Source of the DNA: Opitutus sp. GAS368
GTDB taxonomy: Bacteria; Verrucomicrobiota; Verrucomicrobiia; Opitutales; Opitutaceae
Assembly (NCBI GenBank): GCA_945862035.1
Contig: CAMAXB010000116.1
Span: 1 to 8,870, forward strand
DNA: 8,870 nt
Direction of reading: 5' to 3'
The translations under genes were made by a program, and so were the position numbers. Below the pieces are notes generated by a model, which worked only from the letters and a program-made list of their open reading frames with translations, was not told where the DNA came from and did no database searches. Of the stretch, positions 1-6,852 are shown in pieces (position 1 is the first letter of the stretch; the number at the start of each line of letters is the position of its first letter).

Positions 1-75
1 CACGGCGAGGACGACTACCGCCTTGAGCGCGAGCATCCGCCGCGCACGGGAAACCTTGGGATCCGTTGGGATCAT
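1..75 (-). CDS. N-terminus of a membrane protein, cut by the left edge
   Basis: On the minus strand an ATG at 75 opens a frame that stays open to the window edge (25 codons). The reading begins MIPTDPKVSRARR and continues MLALKAVVVLAV. A short basic leader followed by a hydrophobic run is the usual start of an inner-membrane protein or of an exported protein with a signal anchor. A second in-frame ATG at 36 lies right before the hydrophobic run, so the start is uncertain; neither has a clear ribosome binding site. The same-strand neighbour upstream is the flippase remnant at 206-516, so this gene probably belonged to the same glycan cluster. Too little is visible to name a family. The opposite strand is also open here, which lowers confidence. 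Confidence 0.4.
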   Translation of the reverse strand, partial: MIPTDPKVSRARRMLALKAVVVLAV

Positions 76-205
76 CAGGCCACGATGCCTGACGCCGAGC
101 AAGACCGTCAAGCGCCGTGCCGGAGGCGCGTCGCCCCCGGGGCAGGCTTGCCCGCCGCTTCGTTCCGTGGCTGAACCACTTAACGATGCCGCCGCGCCCC
201 CGCGC

Positions 206-516
206 CTAGCGCCACGGCTCCGCGACGCTGAGCGCCGGGTGGAGGAGGCCGACGGCAATGATCCGAATCAGGTTCACCTCGTCGGCCGGGACCATTCCCG
301 CCATCAACGCGACGAAGAGCAGACCCAGCGCCGCCGGGCCCCGCCCGCCCGCAGCCCCAGCGCAGTCCGTGTCCGATCGGCAGAATCCGCAGGCGATCGC
401 GCAACGTCGCGCCGAACCAGCATCTCCAGTCCGAGTTCCGCCACGGGCTGCAACAGGGCGATCAGGACCACCGCAGAGCTCAGCGCGCCGACACGAATCG
501 GGCCGAGGTGGCGGGC
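206..516 (-). pseudogene. Wzx-type polysaccharide flippase remnant, frameshifted and truncated
   Basis: The minus strand holds about 100 codons resembling the N-terminal part of an oligosaccharide flippase (MOP/polysaccharide biosynthesis transporter family, which moves lipid-linked repeat units across the inner membrane). The first part (516 to about 345) reads ARHLGPIRVGALSSAVVLIA, then LLQPVAELGLEMLVRRDVAR and ...TALGLRAGGA. This follows the family pattern 'ARxLGPxxxGxLSYA...LxxLGLxxxLVRExAR'. Near 325-350, in a G/C-rich run, the reading must shift frame to continue as ALGLLFVALMAGMVPADEVN and then ALSVAEPW before a stop at 206. The usual first membrane helix before ARxLGP is not recognisable, and the remaining ten or so helices are missing (family members have about 400-500 residues). 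No intact start is visible. Family assignment rests on remembered motif patterns. Confidence 0.6.
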
Positions 517-626
517 GGGCTGGCGCGACGATGCACCCCGCTCCAACCCGGGCAACGGTCGCCGTGCCCGCCTTGGAATAATGCTTCCGTCCCACCGCAC
601 TCCGGCTAGGGTCACGCCAGGCCTGC

Positions 627-1316
627 ATGAAGCTCTCCATTGTCATTCCCTGCTACAACGAAGCGAAGACGATCCGTAACATCGTCGAACGGGTGCGTGC
701 CGCACCGGTGGCCGAAAAGGAGATCATCATTGTCGACGACTGCTCGCAGGACGGCACCCGCGACATCCTGCGCTCTGAGATTGCCCCGCTCGTGAGCCAG
801 ATCCTCTACCACGACGTCAATCAGGGCAAGGGCGCCGCGCTCCGCACGGGCTTTGCGGCCGCCACCGGCGATCTCGTTGTTGTCCAGGACGCCGACCTGG
901 AGTACGATCCGAACGAGTATCCGCGCTTGCTGAAGCCCATTCTCGACGGCAAGGCCGACGTCGTGTTCGGCTCGCGCTTCGCCGGCGGGGACGCCCACCG
1001 TGTGGTCTATTTCTGGCACATGATGGGCAACAAGTTCCTCACGTTGCTCTCCAACATGTTAACCAATCTGAATCTCACGGACATGGAGACCTGCTACAAA
1101 GTCTTCCGCCGCGAGATCCTTCAGCAGATCACGATCGAGGAGAACCGCTTCGGCTTCGAGCCGGAGATCACGGCGAAGATCTCAAAACTCGAGTGCGTGA
1201 TCTACGAGGTCGGCATCTCGTACTACGGCCGCACCTACAAGGAAGGGAAGAAGATCGGCTGGCGCGACGGCTTCCGCGCCCTGTACGCGATTGCGAAGTA
1301 CAATCTGTTCCGGTGA
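627..1316 (+). CDS. Family 2 glycosyltransferase (polyprenyl-phosphate sugar synthase-like)
   Basis: A complete 229-residue cytoplasmic GT-A fold glycosyltransferase of the DPM1/DPG-synthase-like GT2 group. Such enzymes typically transfer a nucleotide-activated sugar to a polyprenyl phosphate or a glycan intermediate. Visible motifs are the N-terminal strand [16 protein letters not shown] (1-16), the nucleotide-binding [12 protein letters not shown] (33-44), [12 protein letters not shown] (65-76), the metal-binding DADLEYDP (88-95), the GSRF segment (115-118) and the acceptor-side NRFGFEPEI (173-181). The region 127-161 ([20 protein letters not shown], then TCYKVFR) is characteristic of the group. 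There is no C-terminal membrane domain, so it is a soluble or peripheral short form, close to the expected minimal length. The ATG at 627 is chosen because the conserved first strand begins with it; the preceding bases show no good ribosome binding site. The sugar and the acceptor cannot be read from sequence. Confidence 0.93.
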   Translation: MKLSIVIPCYNEAKTIRNIVERVRAAPVAEKEIIIVDDCSQDGTRDILRSEIAPLVSQILYHDVNQGKGAALRTGFAAATGDLVVVQDADLEYDPNEYPRLLKPILDGKADVVFGSRFAGGDAHRVVYFWHMMGNKFLTLLSNMLTNLNLTDMETCYKVFRREILQQITIEENRFGFEPEITAKISKLECVIYEVGISYYGRTYKEGKKIGWRDGFRALYAIAKYNLFR

Positions 1317-1317
1317 G

Positions 1318-1443
1318 GCGGTCAAGGTCCGGTCGATCGCGGCGGCGGCGACGCTGACCTTTTTTGGCCTGGCCGCGATGATCCGCGAGCCGATTCACCC
1401 TCGCGGCATGACCGAAGCGCTGCGCGTGCGCGGAATCCAGTGA
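1318..1443 (+). pseudogene. Possible remnant of a small membrane protein gene
   Basis: Directly after the glycosyltransferase stop, a plus-strand frame reads VKVRSIAAAATLTFFGLAAM and then IREPIHPRGMTEALRVRGIQ before TGA at 1441-1443. It has a basic start, one clear membrane segment (about 5-20 in this reading) and a basic cytosolic tail, but no acceptable start codon: the codon where one would be expected is GTC. The pattern (basic start, one helix, then an R-rich loop, immediately behind a DPM1-like GT2) would fit the N-terminus of a DUF2304-type protein, which is often paired with such glycosyltransferases. This is an inference from position and helix pattern only. It could also be a chance open frame. 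The end overlaps the opposing methyltransferase remnant. Confidence 0.28.
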
Positions 1444-1523
1444 CGGACGATCTCCCGCTTGCCCGCATCGTACCAATGTCCCGCCTCCCCTTGCGCGAGC
1501 TTGGTGTATTCGGCTGGGTCCAT
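1395..1523 (-). pseudogene. Truncated N-terminus of a SAM-dependent methyltransferase
   Basis: From an ATG at 1523 the minus strand encodes 42 residues beginning MDPAEYTKLAQGEAGHWYDA and continuing GKREIVRHWI. This is the typical opening of many class I methyltransferases in glycan clusters ('EYxxLAxxExxHWWyxGRRxIv'), the helix that precedes the SAM-binding motif. After residue 30 (about 1434) the reading turns to unrelated PRTRSASVMPRG and stops at 1395, before any glycine-rich SAM motif. So the catalytic domain is absent and this cannot be a working enzyme. The breakpoint lies within a few bases of the stop of the opposing plus-strand remnant, which suggests a deletion or recombination junction. 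The stretch 1524-1641 holds no gene that I can support; it would carry the promoter of the next plus-strand gene. Confidence 0.5.
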
Positions 1524-1641
1524 GGTGAGAGAAAACGCTGAAAAGGTCGCTTGAGCCCTTCCCGTCCGCAAGAAGTGCTTTTCTCCACCCCCGCCCCTCT
1601 CTTTACTGACCGCGCCGCGGTTCCTATCTCTCGGTCCCTCC

Positions 1642-3063
1642 ATGACTCCTCCCCTCGGACGCCTCTCGGAAGTCCACCTCGAAACGATTCGTGCGCATTT
1701 TGATCGGGAGTCCCGCGCGCCCACGACGGCCGCCCGCAGCTATGGACGATTGCTTGCTCACTACTACAATCTGCTGATCCCGCCCGAGGCTTCCGTGCTC
1801 GAGATCGGCTGCGGTGACGGCGGACTGCTCGCGCAGCTCCGCGCGCGAACAAAGACCGGGATTGATCTGTCTTCCCGCCAGGTTGAGCGCGCGCGGCAAC
1901 GTCTGCCCGACGCCACCTTCCACGTTCAGTCCGGCGAGTGCCTCGACCTCAAGGAGACTTTCGACGTCATCATCATTTCGGAAACCCTCAATCTGGCGGC
2001 GGACGTCCAGCGCGTGCTCGACCGGGTGGCCAACGTCGCGACGCCGGAGACCCGCCTCCTGCTCAATTTTCACAACAATCTGTGGCGGCCCGTCTTCGTC
2101 GTGGCCGACCTGCTCGGCGCCCGCACGCCAAGCCCATCGACCAGCTGGCTTTCCTCCCACGACATCGACAACCTGCTGGAGATGTCGCGCTGGGAAGTGA
2201 TCAAGCGGCAGCCCCGCCTGCTCTGGCCGCTCGCGACCCCGGTCCTTGCGCCGCTGCTTAACCGCGGGATCGCGCCCTTCGTGCCCTTCGCCGGGTTTGC
2301 GGTTTTCGTCGTGGCGCGTCTGCGCCCGGAGCGCGCGGCGGTCGCGCCCTCCGTCAGCGTGGTGATCCCCGCCCGCAACGAGGCAGGCAACATTGAGCAG
2401 GCCGTGCTCCGCACCCCGGACATGGGCGCGTGGACCGAGCTGATCTTCGTAGAGGGACACTCGAAGGACAACACCTGGGACGAGATCCAGCGCGTGCAGC
2501 AGGCCTACCCGCAGCGCCGAATCAAAATCCTGCGTCAAACCGGCAAGGGCAAGGGCAACGCGGTGCGCGAGGCCTTTGCCGTCGCGACGGGCGATGTACT
2601 CATGATTCTTGACGCCGATCTCACCATGCCGCCGGAGGAGCTGCCGAAGTTCTATGAGGCCGTCGCCAGCGGCAAGGCCGAGTTCGCGAACGGCTCGCGG
2701 CTGGTCTACCCGATGGAGAAGGGCGCGATGCAGTTCCTGAACATGATCGCGAACAAGTTCTTCGGCCTGGCCTTCTCCTGGCTACTGGGGCAATCGCTGA
2801 AGGACACGCTCTGCGGCACCAAGGTGCTGCGCCGCCAGCACTACCTCACCATCGCCGCCAACCGCGCGTACTTCGGCGAGTTTGATCCCTTTGGTGACTT
2901 CGACCTGCTCTTCGGTGCGGACAAGCTGAACCTGAAGATCCGTGATATTCCGATTCGGTATCGGGAGCGCACCTACGGCACCACCAATATCCAGCGCTGG
3001 CGCCACGGCCTGCTGCTCTTCCGCATGCTGGGCTTCGCCGCGCGCAAGTTGAAGTTCGTGTGA
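1642..3063 (+). CDS. Fused SAM methyltransferase and family 2 glycosyltransferase
   Basis: A 473-residue cytoplasmic protein with two catalytic domains. Residues about 1-230 form a class I methyltransferase: SAM motif I VLEIGCGDGG (52-61), the acidic residue after strand 2 in TGIDLSS (72-78), a strand FDVIIISETLNL (107-118) and a late strand ending FVVARLR (222-228). Residues about 236-455 form a GT2 domain: SVSVVIPARNEAGNIE (237-252), FVEGHSKDNTWDEI (269-282) where E replaces the usual first D of 'VDD', GKGKGNAVREAF (301-312), the metal-binding DADLTMPPEE (324-333), NGSRLVYPMEKGAM (350-363) and DTLCGTKVLRR (388-398). The glycosyltransferase domain is related to the protein at 627-1316 but diverged. 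The fusion suggests that methyl transfer and sugar transfer act on one intermediate. The ATG at 1642 has no obvious ribosome binding site. Both domains keep their key motifs and look functional; substrates are unknown. Confidence 0.92.
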   Translation: MTPPLGRLSEVHLETIRAHFDRESRAPTTAARSYGRLLAHYYNLLIPPEASVLEIGCGDGGLLAQLRARTKTGIDLSSRQVERARQRLPDATFHVQSGECLDLKETFDVIIISETLNLAADVQRVLDRVANVATPETRLLLNFHNNLWRPVFVVADLLGARTPSPSTSWLSSHDIDNLLEMSRWEVIKRQPRLLWPLATPVLAPLLNRGIAPFVPFAGFAVFVVARLRPERAAVAPSVSVVIPARNEAGNIEQAVLRTPDMGAWTELIFVEGHSKDNTWDEIQRVQQAYPQRRIKILRQTGKGKGNAVREAFAVATGDVLMILDADLTMPPEELPKFYEAVASGKAEFANGSRLVYPMEKGAMQFLNMIANKFFGLAFSWLLGQSLKDTLCGTKVLRRQHYLTIAANRAYFGEFDPFGDFDLLFGADKLNLKIRDIPIRYRERTYGTTNIQRWRHGLLLFRMLGFAARKLKFV

Positions 3064-3083
3064 GCCACCGGACCATGAGGAGA

Positions 3084-3215
3084 AACCACGGAATACACCG
3101 AACACACGGAATGAATATCCTGTCACGCCGCCTGTATTTTCTCGTTCAAAAACCGGCTTCACAAGCGTCCCTAACCGCCGATCCGTTTTCTGTGTGTTCC
3201 GTGTATTCCGTGGTT
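3084..3215. repeat. Imperfect inverted repeat element, 27-bp arms around 78 bp
   Basis: In the 175-bp gap between the fused enzyme and the next methyltransferase, the left arm 3084-3110 (AACCACGGAATACACCGAAC...) is mirrored by 3189-3215. The reverse complement of the right arm reads AACCACGGAATACACGGAAC..., so 25 of 27 positions agree. The spacer 3111-3188 is AT-richer than its surroundings and has no credible coding frame. The element could fold as a long hairpin in RNA or be a small non-autonomous mobile or REP-like unit. The core ACCACGGAATACAC resembles intergenic repeats that I recall from Verrucomicrobia and relatives; this is memory, not a search. It sits just upstream of the methyltransferase start and could affect read-through from the gene before it. 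Confidence 0.8.
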
Positions 3216-3238
3216 AAACTTTCCTGATCCGCCTGCGC

Positions 3239-3994
3239 ATGGACGCTGATCAGCACAATCGGGAGATTCACGAGAATCTCCGCCTTTGGGAGCGCAAGCC
3301 CGAGCTGCAGGCGGAGTACGCCCGGTTCTATCGCCTGATCGCGCAGCGGCTGGAGGGCATCCCCGCCGGTCCGGTGCTCGAGTGCGGCTCTGGGATCGGC
3401 AATCTCAAGTCAGTCCTGCCCGACGCGATCACCAGCGACCTGTTTCCCAACCCATGGCTGGATCGGCAGGAGAACATCTACGCCCTCACCTGCGCAGATG
3501 CATCGCTCGGCGGCGTGGTGCTCTTCGACGTCTTTCATCACCTGCAGTATCCGGGAGCCGCCCTGCGGGAACTGCAGCGCGTGCTCTCGCCGGGCGGTCG
3601 TGTGGTCATATTTGACCCTGCCGCCGGCGTCCTCGGCCGGCTTGTCATCGGGCTGTTTCACCATGAGCCACTGGCGCTAAGCGAGCAGATCACATGGGAT
3701 CCACCCGCGGATTTCGATCCCGCCTCCTCCACCTACTACGCGGCACAGGGCAATGCTTGGCGCATCTTTGGCGGCGACGCATACCGGTCCAAGCTCTCAG
3801 CGTGGACCTGCCGCGCGCCAACTTACTGCCCCGCGCTGCCCTGGCTCCTGACGGGTGGCTTTCGCGGACCCTCGCTTGCGCCGGCGGCGGTCCGCCCCGT
3901 CGCGGAGGGCGTTGAATACCTGCTGGGGCTAGCGCCCCGTCTTTTTGCCTCGCGAATGCTTGTCGTGCTGGAAAAGCCCCGCCGCCAGGGATAA
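3239..3994 (+). CDS. Class I SAM-dependent methyltransferase
   Basis: A complete 251-residue soluble methyltransferase. Visible are an N-terminal helix HENLRLWERKPELQAEYARF (11-30), SAM motif I VLECGSGIGNLKSV (46-59), the acidic residue after strand 2 in AITSDLFPNPWLD (63-75), the strand 4 motif VVLFDVFHHLQYPGAALREL (93-112), and LSPGGRVVIFDPAAG (116-130). The 'FDVFHHLxxP' and 'RVLxPGGRVVIxDP' motifs are typical of methyltransferase types 11/25, which often modify sugars or lipids in glycan clusters. The C-terminal part (about 131-251) is specific to its subgroup and includes an ALPWLLTGGFRGP segment. The ATG at 3239 lies 23 bases after the inverted repeat and has no clear ribosome binding site. 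The stop TAA (3992-3994) overlaps the presumed lost start of the following pseudogene, so the two were probably translationally coupled. The substrate is unknown. Confidence 0.88.
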   Translation: MDADQHNREIHENLRLWERKPELQAEYARFYRLIAQRLEGIPAGPVLECGSGIGNLKSVLPDAITSDLFPNPWLDRQENIYALTCADASLGGVVLFDVFHHLQYPGAALRELQRVLSPGGRVVIFDPAAGVLGRLVIGLFHHEPLALSEQITWDPPADFDPASSTYYAAQGNAWRIFGGDAYRSKLSAWTCRAPTYCPALPWLLTGGFRGPSLAPAAVRPVAEGVEYLLGLAPRLFASRMLVVLEKPRRQG

Positions 3995-4948
3995 CCATCT
4001 CGCTGCCAAAGCGAGCGTTTTCCATTCCCCTCTGGAGCTGGTCACTCGCCCTCCTCGTACTGGGGTCTCGACTCGCCGCACTCGCCTATGCTGGTAGTCC
4101 GTTGCCGTTCTACGACCAGTGGCTCGCTGAGGACAATAATCCGCTGCTGCCAATCTCTACTGAGGATAACTTCTCGAAGGTGTTCGATCGGCACAACGAA
4201 CACATTCCGCCACCGCGCATCTCCTCATATCGATTGGATTTCTGGCGAACGGCTACTGGGACGTCACTTTTCTTTCTGTCTGCTCCGCGGTTGTGCGCAT
4301 CGCGACTGCGGTCCTAACCTTTCGTCTGTTTGCGGTGGGGACAGCCCCGGGCCAACGGGCACTCCTCTGGGCCCTGTGCGTGCCCGGGTTCTCCACGCCT
4401 CTGTCTGGATACAATTTACTGTACCGCCTACAGATCAGTTTCTCTCTTACGGACCGCGCGCTCCTGGCATCGATCTACGCTACGTTACGCTAGTCGTCCG
4501 CGGCCGCCGGGAGCGCGGCGCTCATCACCGGACCCTTTGGTCGAGTGCTTAGCATAGCCTCGGGTATTCTGATACCCTTTGTGGTCCTCGTCGCACATCT
4601 TGCGTACCGACACCCTCGCCCGGGGTTCTGGCCCGCCTGGTTTCTTACGCTGGTTATCGCGATCGCCTACGCAGTTTCGGTTGAGCGCAACTCCTCTAAT
4701 GTCGCGGCACCGATGGCACTCTCATAAATGCTCTGGTGTTCTTCGCGCTGCTTCAAGCCTGGCCGCAGTCGTCCGTGCTGGCCGATCTTGTGCTGGCGGG
4801 CTCGGTCAGCGCTGGTCTGGTCAAGCTGTGATCGCTCGCGGAGAGTGCAGAAGCCCGCGGTACACTCGTAGGGGTCGGAATGTACGCCGTTCTGAACGCA
4901 GGCTTGATCGCACTCAACCGGGAGCCCGCGTCGGGTACTCGATTCTGA
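3991..4948 (+). pseudogene. Degraded polytopic membrane protein gene (DQW / HNEH / NGYWD family)
   Basis: Pieces of one membrane protein can be followed through three plus-strand frames. Segment 1 (from 3991): ISLPKRAFSIPLWSWSLALL, then SRLAALAYAGSPLPFYDQWL and FDRHNEHIPPPR. A frame change near 4220-4235 leads to segment 2: FLANGYWDVTFLSVCSAVVR, then FSTPLSGYNLLYRLQISFSL, broken by an in-frame TAG at 4491-4493 and continuing to SIASGILIPFVVLVAHLAYR and WFLTLVIAIAYAVSVE. A second frame change before 4725 leads to segment 3: INALVFFALLQAWPQ..., an in-frame TGA at 4829-4831, then VGVGMYAVLNAGLIALNRE and a stop at 4946-4948. The motifs DQW, HNEH and NGxWD recall conserved, multi-helix membrane proteins of unknown function found near glycan genes. 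No ATG is present; ATA at 3991 stands where one is expected. The C-terminus is missing, and the gene ends against the convergent gene at 4984. Its codon use looks less GC-rich than its neighbours. Confidence 0.8.
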
Positions 4949-4983
4949 TTTTTCGCCTGGCCGGGGAGGAAGTGCAGCGCGCG

Positions 4984-6852
4984 CTACGGTCCGCTGCCGC
5001 CGGCCTGAACCGGGTCGGAGGGTTCAGCGGCGGGCGGCGTCACCTTGGCCGCCGGTTCGGCCGGCGCCCCGGGGGGCAGGATCGCCACCACGCGGCTGAT
5101 GCGCGCAATCCGCGCGCCGATGTGGCGCTCGACCACCGGCTCAAGGACGTAGTCGTCGGGCAGCAGGTCCTTGGGGTCGACGACGAAGTGACCCTCGGCC
5201 CCCGTGGGCCGTAGGAGCTGCGTGACCAAAACCTCCTGGAACGTGCCATGATCCAGGTGGAACTTGACGCGGTCGGACATGAAGCGCGCACGATCCACGG
5301 TCACCACGGGAATCCTCCGCATCAGCCAGGCGAGGCCCGACTTGTTGGTGATGATGAAGCGATTCTTCGGGGGCATCGCCTCCACCACGCGCCCCTCCCA
5401 CGCGAGTTCGGAAGCGAGCTGGTTGATGTGCGTGTGGCGGGCGGAGGCGGTCAAGGCGAAGCCCACGTGCACAAGCAAGGCGCCCCCGGTCAGGACTGAG
5501 GCGAGGCCCGGACCGAAGGGCCGCGGCGCACACCTTTGCACCGCCCAGGCGATGGCGAGGCCGAGCATCACGTTGAAGGGCAGGGTGAGCCGGGCCACGA
5601 TCGGGTCGTCCAGCTGGCCCCAGAAATAAAACATCAGCAGCATCAGGTTGGCCAATGCCGCGACGGCGAAGAGCACTGCAGTCAGGACCCCGCCCGAGGC
5701 CGCCGGCCAGCGTCGGAGGTTGCGGGCGAGCGTCCATCCCGCCCAACCCAGCGAGATCCAACCGGCGGTCGCGAGCCACCACGAGTTGAGCAGCTGGCCC
5801 GAGAAACTGAAAAAGTAGGCGAAAGCATGCCGCAGATTGTCCGCGAAGTACTGCGCCCCGAAGCGCGAGTCCATGTTCTCGCGCAGTTCCCACAGCACGG
5901 GCGTGCCCGTAAGGTAGGTGTTGTGGAGCGCGCAGGGGATGAGCAGGACCGGGGAAAACAGCGCGGCCGCCGGGAGGATCACCCGGTCGGCGCGCCGCCA
6001 GCCCTCGAGCACCACCAAGGCCGCGGGCAGGACATACAGGCTCGACTCATAGCGGGTTTGCGCGAGCAGCACACTGGTGAGGATCAGGGCCGACAGCCGG
6101 TCCTCGTCGGGCTTTGTCAGGTAATCCGCAGCGAGCAGCATCGCCAGGATCATCAGGACCAGGTTGAGCAGCTCCATACCCACCCCGGTCGCGTTTTGCG
6201 CGAGGAGGGCGGAGGCCCCGAAACAGGCGAGGCCCGCGAGCGCGGCGCGCGCTGCGGCCAGCCGGCGGGCCAGGGCGTAGAATAGACCGAGTACCAGCGG
6301 CAGGAGCAGCGTATTGAGCAGGAAGCCGTTGAGCTCGCGGTAGCCCGTGAAGTCATGAAACAACGAAAGGAGAAACGGGAAAAAGTACGGTCGCTTGTCG
6401 AGGTAGATGTCGAGCGAGGTAAAAATGCCCTCGACCGGATAGCCCCGGACAACCGTGCCCACTTCGCGGAAGGAGTGGAGATTCCAGGCGGTGGCCTGCA
6501 GGACCAATTCGTCGTAAAGGACCTTGTACGAGTAGGGAAAGGTCGCGAACGCCACGACCGTGAAGCCCAAGGCAAGGAGCAGGACCCGACGCCGGTCAGC
6601 AGGCGCCTCAGCCCGGACCCAGGCCCGGACGCAGGCAAACCGGCGCCCGAGGGCGAAGATCCACCAGGCAGTGGTGCCGGCCATCGCAAAATAGCCAAAG
6701 CGCTGGATGATTCGGCCGGCCTCCACCGCCGTGTACGCGAGAAAACCAAAGGCCGCCGCGGTCACCGCGGCGGCCCCAAACAGGGCGAGACGGAGCGGAA
6801 ATGGACGGAGCGCGCCGCGGGCGGCGGCGGCAGTCTCGGACGGGGCGCTCAC
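4984..6852 (-). CDS. Integral-membrane glycosyltransferase, GT-C/GT39-like (second of tandem pair)
   Basis: A 622-residue polytopic protein, beginning at GTG 6852, that overlaps the stop of the upstream paralogue by four bases (GTGA), a coupled arrangement. An in-frame ATG at 7035 would overlap that gene by about 190 bases with low-complexity, non-family residues, so it is rejected. About 12-13 hydrophobic helices span residues 20-466, followed by a soluble domain (about 470-595) and an A/P-rich tail. GT-C features are the early loop acidic pair in VLYDELVLQA (D114, E115), then LDKRPYFFPFLLSLFHDFTG (151-170), AQTRYES (264-270), and FYFWGQLDDPIVARLTLP (408-425). Known PMT/ArnT-type enzymes use a polyprenyl-phosphate sugar and such a loop acid for catalysis outside the inner membrane; here this is inferred from fold features. 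The gene converges with the pseudogene, with 35 bases between them. Sugar and acceptor are unknown. Confidence 0.85.
   Translation of the reverse strand: MSAPSETAAAARGALRPFPLRLALFGAAAVTAAAFGFLAYTAVEAGRIIQRFGYFAMAGTTAWWIFALGRRFACVRAWVRAEAPADRRRVLLLALGFTVVAFATFPYSYKVLYDELVLQATAWNLHSFREVGTVVRGYPVEGIFTSLDIYLDKRPYFFPFLLSLFHDFTGYRELNGFLLNTLLLPLVLGLFYALARRLAAARAALAGLACFGASALLAQNATGVGMELLNLVLMILAMLLAADYLTKPDEDRLSALILTSVLLAQTRYESSLYVLPAALVVLEGWRRADRVILPAAALFSPVLLIPCALHNTYLTGTPVLWELRENMDSRFGAQYFADNLRHAFAYFFSFSGQLLNSWWLATAGWISLGWAGWTLARNLRRWPAASGGVLTAVLFAVAALANLMLLMFYFWGQLDDPIVARLTLPFNVMLGLAIAWAVQRCAPRPFGPGLASVLTGGALLVHVGFALTASARHTHINQLASELAWEGRVVEAMPPKNRFIITNKSGLAWLMRRIPVVTVDRARFMSDRVKFHLDHGTFQEVLVTQLLRPTGAEGHFVVDPKDLLPDDYVLEPVVERHIGARIARISRVVAILPPGAPAEPAAKVTPPAAEPSDPVQAGGSGP

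Noticed and set aside
140..153. Small palindrome GGGCAGGCTTGCCC as a terminator or repeat
   Set aside because: The stem is only 5 bp with a 4-base loop and there is no T-run; in GC-rich DNA this is expected by chance.
23..679. A 218-codon open frame on the plus strand
   Set aside because: The product is R/P/A/S-rich and runs over the start of the glycosyltransferase in another frame. The meaningful similarity in this stretch is on the minus strand (flippase remnant).
1624..2538. A 304-codon open frame on the minus strand
   Set aside because: It lies antisense to the fused methyltransferase-glycosyltransferase, whose motifs are clear, and its product shows no recognisable pattern.
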